DNA of 64,000 nucleotides, from assembly GCA_028683855.1 (NCBI GenBank), contig JAQUHA010000012.1, positions 1-64,000 on the forward strand. The letters are read 5' to 3'. Positions 36,226-46,310 of the stretch are shown here, piece after piece; the stretch's first letter is position 1, and each line of letters opens with the position of its first letter. A program made the position numbers and the translations under genes. Below the pieces are notes generated by a model. It saw only the letters and a list, made by a program, of their open reading frames with translations, was not told where the DNA came from and did not search any database. Source of the DNA: Desulfuromonadaceae bacterium. GTDB lineage: Bacteria > Desulfobacterota > Desulfuromonadia > Geobacterales > Pseudopelobacteraceae.

Positions 36226-39200
36226 ATGTCCAATAAATCCAACGAGCAGATATTCCAAAGCGACATCATCACCCAGATGATCGCCAATGGCTGGCAACTG
36301 GGTTCACCTGCCGGTTACAACCGCGAACTGGCTCTGTACGCGGAAGATGTACTCGGTTTCGTCAAGGAAACCCAGATTGATCAGTGGCAGAAATACTGCA
36401 AACTCTACCCGCAGAACCCCGAAAAGCAGTTCCTCGATCGGGTCGCTACCCAGCTGGATAAAGTCGATCCCAACGCCGCCAACCGCGAGCTGCGCACCTT
36501 TGGCACCCTCGGCGTACTCCGCCATGAACTGCGTGATCGCGGCACCCGCTTTAAGCTCTGCCAATTTAAACCGGAACATGACCTCAATCCGGATACCCTG
36601 GCGCGTTACGCCAAAAACCGCCTGCGCATCGTGCCGGAGCTGGTTTACTCCCCCTATGCCAGTGATGAGCATCTGAATGAAACCGGCAGCAGGGCCAAGG
36701 CGTGGCGCATCGATCTGGTGCTGTTCGTCAACGGTCTGCCGGTCGCCACCCTGGAGCTGAAATCGGAGTTCAAGCAGACGGTGGACAACGCCATCAAGCA
36801 GTACAAGCGTACCCGTCTCCCCAAAGATCCGGTCACCAAAAAGCCGGAACCGCTCATCACCTTCAAACGCGGGGCGCTGGTGCATTTTGCCGTCAGCCAG
36901 TATGAGGTTTATATGACGACCCGACTGGCGGGGGATGACACCTATTTCCTCCCGTTCAACAAGGGGACCAAAGAAGGGGGCGCGGGGAACGATACCCCCG
37001 AAAATACCGACGAATACGCCAGCGGTTATCTCTGGAATGAGGTACTGCTCCCCGACAACCTGCTCAACATCCTTGCCCGCTATGTCCATCTCCAGATCGA
37101 AGAGGTGGAGGATTGGCAGGGGAAGAAAGCGAAGAAAGAGGCGCTGATCTTCCCCCGCTATCACCAGTGGGATGTAGTCAGCCGCCTGTTGACTGCCGCA
37201 CGGAGCGAGGGTGCAGGGCATAAATATCTGATCCAGCATAGCGCCGGCTCGGGCAAGTCCAACTCCATCGCCTGGACGGCGCACCAGCTCTCCTCACTCT
37301 ACGATGCTCACGGGACAAAGCAGTTTCACTCGGTAATCGTTGTTACCGACCGCACCGTGCTCGATGACCAGCTGCAGGACACGATCAACCAGTTTGAGCA
37401 TGTGGATGGTGTGGTGGGGCGGATCAACCGCGACATCGGCGAAGGTTCCAAATCGGAGAAACTGGCTCATGCCCTCGAACAGTCGCAGCCGATTATCATC
37501 GTCACCATCCAGACCTTTCCCTTTGTGCTTCAGGCGATTGAGAACAGCGCCAGCCTGAAAGAGCGGCGCTACGCGATCATTGCCGACGAGGCGCATTCGT
37601 CACAGTCCGGCACGACCGCGCGGCAGCTCAAAGAGGTGCTGGTGATGGAGCATAGCGACGACGATCTGGAACTCACTTCGGAAGATATTCTTGATGCCAC
37701 CATTGCCGCCCGCCGTGAAAGCGGCAACCTCAGCTACTTCGCCTTTACCGCCACGCCGAAGCCGAAAACCCTGGAACTGTTCGGGCGGCTGCCCGATCCG
37801 GCGCTCCCCCCATCGAAGCAGAACAAGCCGGTCGCCTTTCACGTCTACTCCATGCGCCAGGCCATCGAAGAGGGCTTTATCCTTGATGTGCTGAAGAACT
37901 ATACCAACTACAAAGTGGCTTACCAGCTGGCGCAGAAGATCCAGGCCAAAGATGCCGAGGTGGACAGCAAAAAGGCCAAGGTCAAACTGGGGCAGTGGGT
38001 GCGTCTGCACGATTACAACATTGCCCAGAAGGTGCAGGTGATTGTGGAACACTTCAGGGATAACGTCATGGGGCTGCTCGGCGGACAGGCCAAGGCGATG
38101 GTCGTGACCAGTTCGCGGAAAGAGGTGGTGCGCTACAAGAAGGAATTCGACAAATATGTCGCCAGAAAGGGGTATGGCTCGATCCAGGCAATGGTTGCTT
38201 TCTCCGGCGAAGTGGAATTCAGCGCCAAAGATCCCAACGCCACTGAACTGCTGGGAGACAAATTCACCGAACGGAGCATGAACCCCGGCCTCAAGGGGCG
38301 CGATATGCGCAAGGCCTTCGACAGCGGGGATTATCAGGTTATGCTGGTGGCGAACAAGTTTCAGACCGGCTTCGATCAGCCGAAGCTCTGCGCTATGTAC
38401 GTGGACAAAAAACTGTGCGGCGTCGAATGCGTGCAGACCCTCTCCCGGCTGAACCGCACCTATCCCGGTAAGGAGGAGAGCGGCACCTTTGTCCTCGACT
38501 TCTTCAATGACCCGCAGGAGATTCTTGATTCATTCCTCCCCTATTATCAAACCGCCGAACTGGCCGATGTCTCAGACCCGGATCTGGTTTTCGATCTCTT
38601 TGACAAGCTGCGCGCCGCAAACATCTTCACCTGGCAGGAGGTGGAACAGTTCGCCGTCGCCTTCTTTGCCAAAAACAAGAGCAGCGCCGCCATCAGCAAT
38701 ATCTGCAAACCCGCTGTGCAGAGGTGGCAAGAGCGCTACAAGAAGGCAATCGAAGCTTACAAGATCGCCAAGGACACGTTCGAGTACATAAAAAAGAGCG
38801 GTGACCCGGTTCTGACCGCCAATGCCGAGAAGCATTTCAAGGAGTGCCGCCAGGAGAAAGACCGGCTGGAGATTTTCAAGAAAGACCTGGGCAGTTTCAC
38901 ACGCTTTTATGAGTTCATGTCGCAGATTGTCGCGTACGACGACAAGGATCTGGAAAAGCTCAGCCTCTATGCCCGGCACCTGCGACCATTGCTGCGGGAA
39001 AAGCTGGACGAAGAGGATGATATCGATCTGGGTAATGTCGCCCTGACCCATTACCGGCTATCAATCCTGCGCCAGCAAAATCTGGTGATGGAGCCGGGTC
39101 TTGATTACAAACTGCAGCCGGGCACCGATCTCGGTTCGGCAAAGGCAAAGGACAAAAAGGAAGAGTTCCTGTCGCAGATTCTGGCGCGACTCAATGAGCT

Positions 39201-39471
39201 TTTCATCACCGATGGTCTCACCGACAAGGATCTGATCAACTACGCCCACACCATCCGTGACAAGGTGAGTGAAAACAGGATTGTCATGGATCAGATTCAG
39301 AACAACTCGCCGGAGCAGGCGATGCTGGGCGATTTCCCCAAGGCTCTGGACGACGCGGTGATGGACAGCAGTGAGGCTCATCAAAAGCAGATGATGCAGG
39401 TTCTCTCCAACCCGGAAGTCGCCAGAGGGTTCGCACGGGTGGTGTTTGACTTGATCAGGCAGGCGGTTTAG
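36226..39471 (+). CDS. hsdR: Type I restriction endonuclease subunit R
   Basis: 1081 aa from the second of two adjacent ATGs (GGAG 5 nt upstream); the track begins earlier at a TTG inside the repeat. The N-terminal nuclease has AWRIDLVLFVNG and ATLELKSEFKQ (Asp and E-x-K). The ATP-driven motor has Walker A HSAGSGKSNSIAWTA, DEAH-box IIADEAHSSQSG, FAFTATPKPKTLELFG and VQTLSRLNRTYPGK. With HsdM and HsdS it translocates DNA and cuts at a distance. No frameshift is seen, so the system could be active. Codon use is GC-rich like hsdM. Confidence 0.95.
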   Translation: MSNKSNEQIFQSDIITQMIANGWQLGSPAGYNRELALYAEDVLGFVKETQIDQWQKYCKLYPQNPEKQFLDRVATQLDKVDPNAANRELRTFGTLGVLRHELRDRGTRFKLCQFKPEHDLNPDTLARYAKNRLRIVPELVYSPYASDEHLNETGSRAKAWRIDLVLFVNGLPVATLELKSEFKQTVDNAIKQYKRTRLPKDPVTKKPEPLITFKRGALVHFAVSQYEVYMTTRLAGDDTYFLPFNKGTKEGGAGNDTPENTDEYASGYLWNEVLLPDNLLNILARYVHLQIEEVEDWQGKKAKKEALIFPRYHQWDVVSRLLTAARSEGAGHKYLIQHSAGSGKSNSIAWTAHQLSSLYDAHGTKQFHSVIVVTDRTVLDDQLQDTINQFEHVDGVVGRINRDIGEGSKSEKLAHALEQSQPIIIVTIQTFPFVLQAIENSASLKERRYAIIADEAHSSQSGTTARQLKEVLVMEHSDDDLELTSEDILDATIAARRESGNLSYFAFTATPKPKTLELFGRLPDPALPPSKQNKPVAFHVYSMRQAIEEGFILDVLKNYTNYKVAYQLAQKIQAKDAEVDSKKAKVKLGQWVRLHDYNIAQKVQVIVEHFRDNVMGLLGGQAKAMVVTSSRKEVVRYKKEFDKYVARKGYGSIQAMVAFSGEVEFSAKDPNATELLGDKFTERSMNPGLKGRDMRKAFDSGDYQVMLVANKFQTGFDQPKLCAMYVDKKLCGVECVQTLSRLNRTYPGKEESGTFVLDFFNDPQEILDSFLPYYQTAELADVSDPDLVFDLFDKLRAANIFTWQEVEQFAVAFFAKNKSSAAISNICKPAVQRWQERYKKAIEAYKIAKDTFEYIKKSGDPVLTANAEKHFKECRQEKDRLEIFKKDLGSFTRFYEFMSQIVAYDDKDLEKLSLYARHLRPLLREKLDEEDDIDLGNVALTHYRLSILRQQNLVMEPGLDYKLQPGTDLGSAKAKDKKEEFLSQILARLNELFITDGLTDKDLINYAHTIRDKVSENRIVMDQIQNNSPEQAMLGDFPKALDDAVMDSSEAHQKQMMQVLSNPEVARGFARVVFDLIRQAV

Positions 39472-39489
39472 CTGTATCCCGTTTATTTT

Positions 39490-40332
39490 TCAGGCATATT
39501 TATCTGCATGGTACGAACTTCTAACGTACGGACCACTTTCGACATGACTGAATCCTATCTGCAGGGCTTCCTGTTTATAGGCTTCAAACTGCTCCGGCGT
39601 GACATATTCCTGAACCGGATAATGCCGGCGGCTCGGTGCCAGATACTGACCGATACTGACGTAGCAGCATCCGGCGGCATACATATCACGCAAAACCTTC
39701 AGAACTTCGTCGCGTAACTCCCCCATGCCGAGCATGATCCCCGATTTAATTCGGATATGCGGGGCAGATTCGGCACAGAATCTGAGCAGTTCAAGTGAGC
39801 GGAGATAGTCGGCTCCGCTCCTGATATGGTAAAGCCTCGGAACAGTTTCAAGATTGTGGGCGAGAATGTCTGGGGCAGCTGCAAGCACTTTTTCCAGGCT
39901 GGCGACGCTTCCACGGAAATCAGGAATAAGTACTTCAATCCCTATTTTCGGCGAGGCATGACGTATTGCCATAATTGTTTTGTGGTAGCACTCCGCTCCG
40001 CCGTCTTCCAGGTCGTCACGGGTCGGGCTGGTTATAACCAGATGTGAGAGCCGCAGACGTGTTGCTGCATCTGCCACACGCTCCGGTTCATCAGGATCCG
40101 GCGGCAGTGGAACCCCCTTATCCACGTTGCAGAAACTGCATAGGCGGGTACACTCTTTACCCATAATCAGAAAGGTAGCCTGACCGCAGGAAAAACATTC
40201 AGAGATATTCGGGCAGTTAGCCTGCTGACATACGGTATTTAGTTTCAGCTCTGTCAGGAGACGACGCATCTCACCCTGTTCACCCGGATTTGCCTTCTTT
40301 CGCAGCCACTCCGGTTTTCTCTCAATTTTCAC
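39490..40332 (-). CDS. lipA: Lipoyl synthase
   Basis: 280 aa from GTG 40332, which overlaps the upstream stop as GTGA and has GGAG at the right distance; the track ATG is eight codons earlier and would overlap by 28 nt. It is a radical-SAM enzyme that inserts two sulfurs into octanoyl groups. The auxiliary-cluster cysteines are CQQANCPNISEC and the SAM cluster is CTRLCSFCNV. SHVESGPYVRSSYHA near the end provides the conserved Arg-Ser-Ser-Tyr. It is coupled to the octanoyltransferase gene and beside the glycine cleavage genes. Confidence 0.95.
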   Translation of the reverse strand: MKIERKPEWLRKKANPGEQGEMRRLLTELKLNTVCQQANCPNISECFSCGQATFLIMGKECTRLCSFCNVDKGVPLPPDPDEPERVADAATRLRLSHLVITSPTRDDLEDGGAECYHKTIMAIRHASPKIGIEVLIPDFRGSVASLEKVLAAAPDILAHNLETVPRLYHIRSGADYLRSLELLRFCAESAPHIRIKSGIMLGMGELRDEVLKVLRDMYAAGCCYVSIGQYLAPSRRHYPVQEYVTPEQFEAYKQEALQIGFSHVESGPYVRSSYHADKYA

Positions 40333-41147
40333 AGTTCTCCACCATTCATGTTCCAAACCTCCTGCCGGTACTTTTCCGTCAATAACTGTTTCATCTCTAC
40401 GCTCTCTATTTCAGTCAGCTCTGAAGTCTGCAGAGTTACTCCAAAGTGATCTCTGAATGAATGCTGCAGCAGCTGCGCCAGCTCATCTACGGAGGTTCGC
40501 ACTCCGCAATCGGAGAGACTGGTAACGGCATCAATCTGTGCGGTTCTCCGATCACGCATATACATCAACCCTGTTTCAGAGCGATTATTCAGGGGAATCG
40601 AGCCGTGCTGAAAAATCATCCCCTTTGTTCTTCGCTGTGCATTTCCGCCGATCTTGCACCCATTGATAAGAATATCAAAGCTCTCTCTTCCGGCAAAACA
40701 GAATGGGGTTCTCCCACCGAGCCGCTCTGTCGGGAGGGGAGAGTCTGCTGCATAACCGGGAGGAAGCCCGAGGCGACGATAAAATTCCATAAGGAATCCT
40801 GTCAGCACACGAAATGAATCTTTGACTGAATTGGCGGGGGGGATCTGTTCAGGAGCGCATACCAACGAGTATGTCAACTCTTCGGTGTGATAAATCACAC
40901 CGCCACCCGTTATCCTGCGTACAATCGGGACATCTGACGCTGCAGTGCGTTCGAGATCAAGTACATCTGCTGCATTCTGAAAGCGTCCAAGCGACAGGGT
41001 CGGAGGATTCCAGCTGTAAAGGCGGAGCAGCGGTTGAGATTTTACAGGATCGAATGAACGCAAGAGCGCCTCATCAATCGCCATGTTTTCCGCTCCGGGG
41101 AGCGGTCTGGAGAGTATGAGGCGCCATAGTGGTGCAGGTTTATTCAT
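40329..41147 (-). CDS. Octanoyltransferase, LipM-like (biotin/lipoate A/B ligase family)
   Basis: 272 aa. It belongs to the LplA/LipM/LipL fold rather than to classical LipB: NMAIDEALLRSFD, LRLYSWNPPTLSLGRFQN and VRRITGGGVIYHTEELTYSL. FCFAGRESFDILINGCKIGG then NAQRR matches the LipM stretch whose cysteine carries the octanoyl intermediate. It would load octanoate from acyl carrier protein onto GcvH, after which LipA adds sulfur. A lipoate ligase is the alternative. Overlap with lipA and 24-nt spacing from gcvPB support the first role. Confidence 0.8.
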   Translation of the reverse strand: MNKPAPLWRLILSRPLPGAENMAIDEALLRSFDPVKSQPLLRLYSWNPPTLSLGRFQNAADVLDLERTAASDVPIVRRITGGGVIYHTEELTYSLVCAPEQIPPANSVKDSFRVLTGFLMEFYRRLGLPPGYAADSPLPTERLGGRTPFCFAGRESFDILINGCKIGGNAQRRTKGMIFQHGSIPLNNRSETGLMYMRDRRTAQIDAVTSLSDCGVRTSVDELAQLLQHSFRDHFGVTLQTSELTEIESVEMKQLLTEKYRQEVWNMNGGEL

Positions 41148-41171
41148 ATTGCTGACAGTCTGGTAAAGTAA

Positions 41172-42620
41172 TCAGCTGTTGCAGCAGACGTTCTGTTCCC
41201 GGGCTGCCCTGGTTTCGTCCAGCCTCGATATCGGCATGGTCAATGGTGCATCGAGCAGTGCCTGCGGGTCTGTTTCGGCTGTTTTTGCAGCTTCAATCAT
41301 TACCTCTATGAATGCGTCCATTGTTGCCTTGCTTTCAGTTTCAGTCGGTTCGATCATTATCGCTTCTTTTACGATCATCGGGAAGTAAACGGTCGGAGGG
41401 TGATACCCTCTGTCGATAAGAAACTTCGCAATATCTATGGCATGAACACCATGTTCCAGCTGTCTGGATGCCGAGAATACACATTCATGCATACAGGTCA
41501 TGTCGTAAGGTAGATCGTAATACCCCTTCAGCTTTTCCTTTATGTAGTTTGCGTTAAGAACCGCCTGTTCGGAAACAGTGATCAGCCCTTCCCGCCCCAG
41601 CATGATGATGTATGCGTATGCTTTCGCCATAACACCGAAATTGCCGAAAAAGTTTGCCGTACGCCCTATGGAGACGCCGTTGGCTGTCTCCAGCTGAAGT
41701 ACGCCGTTATCGTTCATAACAATGCGCGGTTGCGGAAGAAACGGGATCAAAGATTTTTTCACTCCGACCGGGCCGGAGCCTGGACCGCCGCCGCCGTGCG
41801 GAGTGCCGAAAGTCTTATGCAGGTTGACGTGAACTACGTCGAAACCTACATCGCCCGGCTTTACCTTGCCCATTATGGCGTTAAGGTTCGCTCCGTCGTA
41901 GTACATAAGGGCATCGTGACTGTGGGCTATATCGCTTATCTCCTTGATATGGGGGTTGAAAAGACCCAGTGTATTGGGACAGGTCATCATGACTGCGGCT
42001 ACTTCATCAGACATGGCTGCCTTGAACAGTTCGAGATTCATGTCGCCGTATGGCGCGGTCGGTACGGTTATAATCTCATACCCTGCGATTGCTGCCGAGG
42101 CAGGATTTGTACCGTGAGACGAGTCCGGCACTACCACATATTTCTTTTTTGCCTTATTCCCTTTTGCGGCATGGTAGGCTGATATCAGCATGATACCGGT
42201 CATTTCACCGTGAGCGCCGGCAAGCGGCTGTGTGGTTACTTCGTCCATTCCGGTAATATCTGCCAGCATCTCTCCCAGGTCGTGGAGCATCCCCAGAGTC
42301 CCCTGACAGAAATCCGCACCGCCGGGCAGCAGAGCTGTCATTGGGTGACACCCTGCAAAAAGTGCCGATGCATTTTCAAGAACCTTTGCGTTGTACTTCA
42401 TGGTACACGAACCGAGCGGATAGAAGTTTGTGTCCACCGAAAAGTTCCGACGCGAAAGGTTGGTGAAGTGCCTTACCAGATCGAGCTCTGAGACTTCTGG
42501 GAGGTCTGCACTCCCGGCGCGCAGCAGCGAGGCGGGGAGAGCGACTGCGGAAGGAACATCGGATGCCGGGAGTTTGATTCCGCGACGCCCTGCTACAGAC
42601 TGTTCATAGATCAATTGCAT
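41172..42620 (-). CDS. gcvPB: Glycine dehydrogenase (decarboxylating) subunit 2
   Basis: 482 aa, the PLP-carrying half of the split P-protein. [20 protein letters not shown] holds the Schiff-base lysine and the glycine-rich loop. [15 protein letters not shown] is a family signature. With GcvPA it decarboxylates glycine and passes aminomethyl to lipoylated GcvH. It overlaps gcvPA by 10 nt. Confidence 0.95.
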   Translation of the reverse strand: MQLIYEQSVAGRRGIKLPASDVPSAVALPASLLRAGSADLPEVSELDLVRHFTNLSRRNFSVDTNFYPLGSCTMKYNAKVLENASALFAGCHPMTALLPGGADFCQGTLGMLHDLGEMLADITGMDEVTTQPLAGAHGEMTGIMLISAYHAAKGNKAKKKYVVVPDSSHGTNPASAAIAGYEIITVPTAPYGDMNLELFKAAMSDEVAAVMMTCPNTLGLFNPHIKEISDIAHSHDALMYYDGANLNAIMGKVKPGDVGFDVVHVNLHKTFGTPHGGGGPGSGPVGVKKSLIPFLPQPRIVMNDNGVLQLETANGVSIGRTANFFGNFGVMAKAYAYIIMLGREGLITVSEQAVLNANYIKEKLKGYYDLPYDMTCMHECVFSASRQLEHGVHAIDIAKFLIDRGYHPPTVYFPMIVKEAIMIEPTETESKATMDAFIEVMIEAAKTAETDPQALLDAPLTMPISRLDETRAAREQNVCCNS

Positions 42621-43957
42621 AGCGCGACCCCCAGTTCCTTGACAAGCTGATCGATCTCTTTTTTGGTACGTTTTTCGGTAACAGTAATAACCAGGCAGTT
42701 TTCTGAGCCTTCGTAATACTCCCCGAGAGGGACACCGGCGGCAATGCCGTGCTGAAGAAGTGCGGCAACAACAAAACCGGCAGGTTTAGGGAGCCTCACT
42801 GTGAATTCGTTAAAAGTTGAAGCTGACTGCAGCACCGTGACACCGGGGAGGGTCGCGATCTGGTTTTTGGCGTATTCAGCTTTGTCACGGTTCAGCAGTG
42901 CCAGATCAACCAGCCCCTGTTTCCCTGTTGCGGAGAGGAAAATCAAGCCGCGCAGGGCGCAGAGCCCCTGGTTGCTACAGATGTTGGAGGTAGCTTTGTG
43001 ACGCTTTATATGCTGTTCACGAGCCTGCAGAGTCAGTACATAACCCCGTTTTCCGTTCCTGTCTGCTGTCTCGCCGATGATGCGTCCAGGCATATTCCTT
43101 ATAAAACTCTTTTTTGCCGCAATGAATCCGAATGAGGGACCACCGAAAGAGAGCGGATTGCCGAGGCTCTGTCCGTCACCAACAGCAATATCAACACCCA
43201 TTTCAGCCGGTGATTTTAGAATACCGAGCGCGATCGGGTATACGGAGCCTATAAGCAGTGCTCCGGCAGCATGAACCTGATCTGCGATGATGGTGAAATC
43301 TTCTATAGATCCGAAAAAGTTGGGGTTCTGCACCAGTACCGCAGCTACGCTGCTATCCAGCACTTCCGCTAACTCCTTTCGACCAAGCATACCATCCACC
43401 GGTGCAAGTTCAATGATCTCTACATCCAGATTAAAGAGATAGGTTTTAAGTATCTGTCGCGAGAACGGACTGACACAGCCGTCAACAACAATCTTATTAC
43501 GACCGGTTACGCGTAGCGCCATCATCGCGGCTTCGGCACAGGCTGTTCCACCGTCGTACAGAGAGGCGTTCGACACATCGAGTCCGGTAAGTCTGCAGAT
43601 TGCGGTCTGGTACTCGAACAGCGCCTGCAGAGTACCCTGTGAGCACTCCGGCTGATACGGTGTATAGGCAGTATAGAACTCGGAGCGCCCTGACAGATGG
43701 TCTACCACAGCTGGAATTATATGGTCGTAAAAGCCGCCGCCGATAAAGTTGACAATCCCCTGACCATTTTCATCAGCCAGAGCCTTCATCGAGTCAAAAG
43801 TCTCAAATTCGGACATTCCGGCAGGAATATTGAAATTTTTGGCTCGGAGTTCGGAGGGAATCGGGGCAAAAAGTTCCTCTACGGAAGAAACGCCTATAAC
43901 GGAGAGCATTTCTGCAATCTCCTCCGGCGTGTGCGGACAGTAGTGGCTGTCGTTCAT
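42611..43957 (-). CDS. gcvPA: Glycine dehydrogenase (decarboxylating) subunit 1
   Basis: 448 aa. [20 protein letters not shown] opens the protein, and [38 protein letters not shown] and [14 protein letters not shown] are typical of the A half of the split enzyme. It starts 12 nt after gcvH. Confidence 0.95.
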   Translation of the reverse strand: MNDSHYCPHTPEEIAEMLSVIGVSSVEELFAPIPSELRAKNFNIPAGMSEFETFDSMKALADENGQGIVNFIGGGFYDHIIPAVVDHLSGRSEFYTAYTPYQPECSQGTLQALFEYQTAICRLTGLDVSNASLYDGGTACAEAAMMALRVTGRNKIVVDGCVSPFSRQILKTYLFNLDVEIIELAPVDGMLGRKELAEVLDSSVAAVLVQNPNFFGSIEDFTIIADQVHAAGALLIGSVYPIALGILKSPAEMGVDIAVGDGQSLGNPLSFGGPSFGFIAAKKSFIRNMPGRIIGETADRNGKRGYVLTLQAREQHIKRHKATSNICSNQGLCALRGLIFLSATGKQGLVDLALLNRDKAEYAKNQIATLPGVTVLQSASTFNEFTVRLPKPAGFVVAALLQHGIAAGVPLGEYYEGSENCLVITVTEKRTKKEIDQLVKELGVALCN

Positions 43958-43969
43958 TGGTATATGCTC

Positions 43970-44341
43970 CTACAATGTTTTGAGGTAATCGTTATACTGA
44001 TCCTGATTCATCAGGTTGCTCAGTTCAGCGGCATCGGATATTTCAAGTTCCGCCATCCACCCTTCCGCTTCGGCACTTTCGTTGACCGCTTCCGGCTTAG
44101 TATCCAGAGAGTCGTTTACCTTGACTATATTGCCTGAAACAGGTGCAAATATATCACTGGCAGCCTTTACTGACTCGATAGCCCCAAGTATTCCGAACTG
44201 CTTGACTGTTTTGCCGACCTGAGGCAGCTCTACAAAGGTTATGTCCCCCAGTTCATGTGCAGCATGATCGCTGATGCCGACGATGCCTCTGTTTCCGTTT
44301 ACCTTTACCCATTCATGTTCTTTGGTGAAATAGATACTCAT
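43970..44341 (-). CDS. gcvH: Glycine cleavage system H protein
   Basis: 123 aa from ATG 44341, preceded by GGAGGAAG; the track ORF is extended by 23 codons without support. The lipoyl lysine lies in GAIESVKAASDI. FTKEHEWVKV and GISDHAAHELGDITFVELP are standard. It shuttles the aminomethyl group between P and T proteins and is the expected substrate of the neighbouring LipM-like and LipA enzymes. Confidence 0.95.
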   Translation of the reverse strand: MSIYFTKEHEWVKVNGNRGIVGISDHAAHELGDITFVELPQVGKTVKQFGILGAIESVKAASDIFAPVSGNIVKVNDSLDTKPEAVNESAEAEGWMAELEISDAAELSNLMNQDQYNDYLKTL

Positions 44342-44387
44342 GCTTCTTCCTCCTGATAGTTTGTATGTTGAAAAAAACGTAAATATG

Positions 44388-45482
44388 TTATTGCGCGCGT
44401 ACAGATCCACCCTTAAAAAACGGCAGTTCGCAGATTGTCGCCTCCATGGAGACCCTTTCGTGATTAATCGTAATCTGTCTCCCTGCTGCTGCCAGCTCCG
44501 GCTTGATGAATCCGATCCCCACCCCTTTGCCGAGCATGGGGGAGAAAACGCCGCTGGTTACGTTGCCAACGATTTCACCGTCAACAGAGATATCATAGTG
44601 GTGGCGGGGGGAACGTCTACCGGAAACTTCAAAAGCGATCTTGGTGCGGGCTACACCCTTCTCCTTCAGTTTCAGCAGAGCTTCCTTGCCGACGAAACTT
44701 TTATCAAAGTTGACAAACGCTTCCAAACCGGCTTCCAGTGGTGTTGTCTCTTCATCAATATCACTGCCGTACAGCGAATAACCGACTTCAAGCCGGAGTA
44801 CGTCTCTTGCGCCAAGCCCCGCCGGTTTTACCCGTTCATCAGTCAGAAAGAGATCCCATAATTCACAAACCTTTTCCGACGGTATAAAAATCTCATACCC
44901 CAGTTCACCTGTATAGCCGGTTCGACTGACAACAGCCTCAACTCCAAGGATTTTCATGGTGATGAATTTGAAATAGGGGAGTGTGGCTACCTCTTCTCCG
45001 AAAAGTTCTACCATAACATATCTGGAAAGCGGGCCCTGAAGATCAAGTTTGCCTGTTGCCGCTGTTATGTCGGTAAATTCACCACCAGTCAGACGCCCCT
45101 TGATTGCTGCAAAATCCTTAGGAGCTGTAGCGGCATTTACCACGATCATTACTCTGTCTTCAGCCATTCGGAACACTATCAGGTCGTCTATTATCCCACC
45201 CTGCTCGTTCAGCAGAAAACCATAGCGTGAGCGACCGATCGGAATTGATTTGACGGAAAAGGTAAATACATTTTCAAGACCGCTTGAGTCGAAATCTCCA
45301 CGGAACATAAATTCGCCCATGTGGCAGATATCAAATAGCGCCGCCTGGCTGCGACACCAGTTATGCTCCGCAATAATTCCCTCATACTGAATAGGCATAT
45401 CCCATCCGCCGAATGGTGCCATAAGGGCATTCAAAGCACGATGCCGACTGCAGATAGGGGTTGCCTGAAGTTGCTCTTCCAT
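44388..45482 (-). CDS. gcvT: Glycine cleavage system T protein (aminomethyltransferase)
   Basis: 364 aa. It releases ammonia from the GcvH-bound intermediate and forms 5,10-methylene-THF. The N-terminal LMAPFGGWDMPIQYEGI, folate-binding SRTGYTGELGYEIFIPSE and GARDVLRLEVGYSLYGSDID are all intact. AAGGAG precedes the ATG. It is the first gene of gcvT-gcvH-gcvPA-gcvPB-lipM-lipA. Confidence 0.95.
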   Translation of the reverse strand: MEEQLQATPICSRHRALNALMAPFGGWDMPIQYEGIIAEHNWCRSQAALFDICHMGEFMFRGDFDSSGLENVFTFSVKSIPIGRSRYGFLLNEQGGIIDDLIVFRMAEDRVMIVVNAATAPKDFAAIKGRLTGGEFTDITAATGKLDLQGPLSRYVMVELFGEEVATLPYFKFITMKILGVEAVVSRTGYTGELGYEIFIPSEKVCELWDLFLTDERVKPAGLGARDVLRLEVGYSLYGSDIDEETTPLEAGLEAFVNFDKSFVGKEALLKLKEKGVARTKIAFEVSGRRSPRHHYDISVDGEIVGNVTSGVFSPMLGKGVGIGFIKPELAAAGRQITINHERVSMEATICELPFFKGGSVRAQ

Positions 45483-45602
45483 TTAATAGCTCCTTACCTT
45501 TATGTGTGTGGTTGGATATCTGACAGGTAGTGCTGCGCAATTCAGTAGTGGTGTCTGCATAGAGCTATACAGGTTTATCTCTGGCCGCTGAAATGAACGG
45601 GC

Positions 45603-45631
45603 ATGGTAGAGCAAAAATTTGCGCCATGCAA
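45603..45631 (-). promoter_or_regulatory. Candidate promoter for the gcv operon
   Basis: On the minus strand TTGCAT, 17 nt, TACCAT, about 120 nt upstream of gcvT. The spacer contains GCAAA-N2-TTTGC, a possible operator. No glycine-riboswitch core was found in this gap. The rest of 45483-45791 holds only this and the slyD terminator. Confidence 0.3.
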
Positions 45632-45730
45632 CTTTAAAAAACGATCTGTTTTTGAGAGCAGGCTGTGTCTGAATTTAGAGGTTGCAGCGAATTTTGCCGG
45701 AGGGATAAACGGAGTAAATGAAAGTCGGTT

Positions 45731-45775
45731 CTGTAAGAAGAAGGGCGCCTGCCGGAATCTCCGGTGAGCGCCCTC
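45731..45775 (-). terminator. Terminator of the SlyD-like gene
   Basis: AGGGCGC...GCGCCCT with inner CCGGA/TCCGG, followed on the minus strand by TTCTTCTT. It lies about 20 nt after the stop codon. Confidence 0.65.
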
Positions 45776-45791
45776 CGCTGTCTGTCAGTTG

Positions 45792-46310
45792 TTACTGAAT
45801 GCTTACGAGCTCAATCTCAAAAGTAACATCTTCGCCTGCTAAAGGGTGGTTTGCGTCAAATGTAACCTGATTCTCGTCAGCTGCAAGAACGACAACGTCA
45901 AGTTCTTCATCGTCTTCGTTGGAAAGGCTGAGTTCGTCACCGACTTCAGGTATCAGATCTTCAGGAAGTTCGCTGCGCGGCACTGAAAAAACCCTCTCCT
46001 TGTCGTACTCACCAAAGGCATCTGCTGCGGCAATTTTAACAATCTTCTTCTCACCGGGGGTCATCCCTACAATTGCCGCATCGATTTGCGGAAAGAGAAT
46101 CTCTTCTCCAAGCTTAAATGTCATAGGACCGCTTTCGTGACCGCCACATCCGCATTCATCATCTTCACATTCGTCATCACAGCATCCGTCTTCACAACAC
46201 GCATCTTCAGAGCACTCGAGATCTTCAAGAGTTGAATCAAATACCGTCCCATCTTCAAGTGTGCCGGTAAAATTAATCGTTACGATATTTCCTGTTTCTG
46301 CCTGAGCCAT
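45792..46310 (-). CDS. SlyD-like FKBP peptidyl-prolyl isomerase with a Cys/acidic insertion
   Basis: 172 aa. IVTINFTGTLEDGTVFDST is the first FKBP strand pair, and FPQIDAAIVGMTPGEKKIVK and FDANHPLAGEDVTFEIELVS complete the domain with the SlyD-type inserted flap between. Between residues ~30 and ~60 it carries ECSEDACCEDGCCDDECEDD then ECGCGGHESG: eight cysteines and a run of acids. E. coli SlyD has its metal-binding cysteines and histidines in a C-terminal tail instead. The insert could bind nickel, zinc or other soft metals. It is a single-gene unit with its own terminator. Confidence 0.88.
   Translation of the reverse strand: MAQAETGNIVTINFTGTLEDGTVFDSTLEDLECSEDACCEDGCCDDECEDDECGCGGHESGPMTFKLGEEILFPQIDAAIVGMTPGEKKIVKIAAADAFGEYDKERVFSVPRSELPEDLIPEVGDELSLSNEDDEELDVVVLAADENQVTFDANHPLAGEDVTFEIELVSIQ

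Noticed and set aside
36304-37284. 326-aa minus-strand ORF opposite hsdR
   Set aside because: Antisense shadow of the HsdR nuclease and motor region; no motif of its own.
45483-45791. Glycine riboswitch upstream of gcvT
   Set aside because: I looked for the paired aptamer core on the minus strand and did not find it; only a weak promoter and the slyD terminator are visible.
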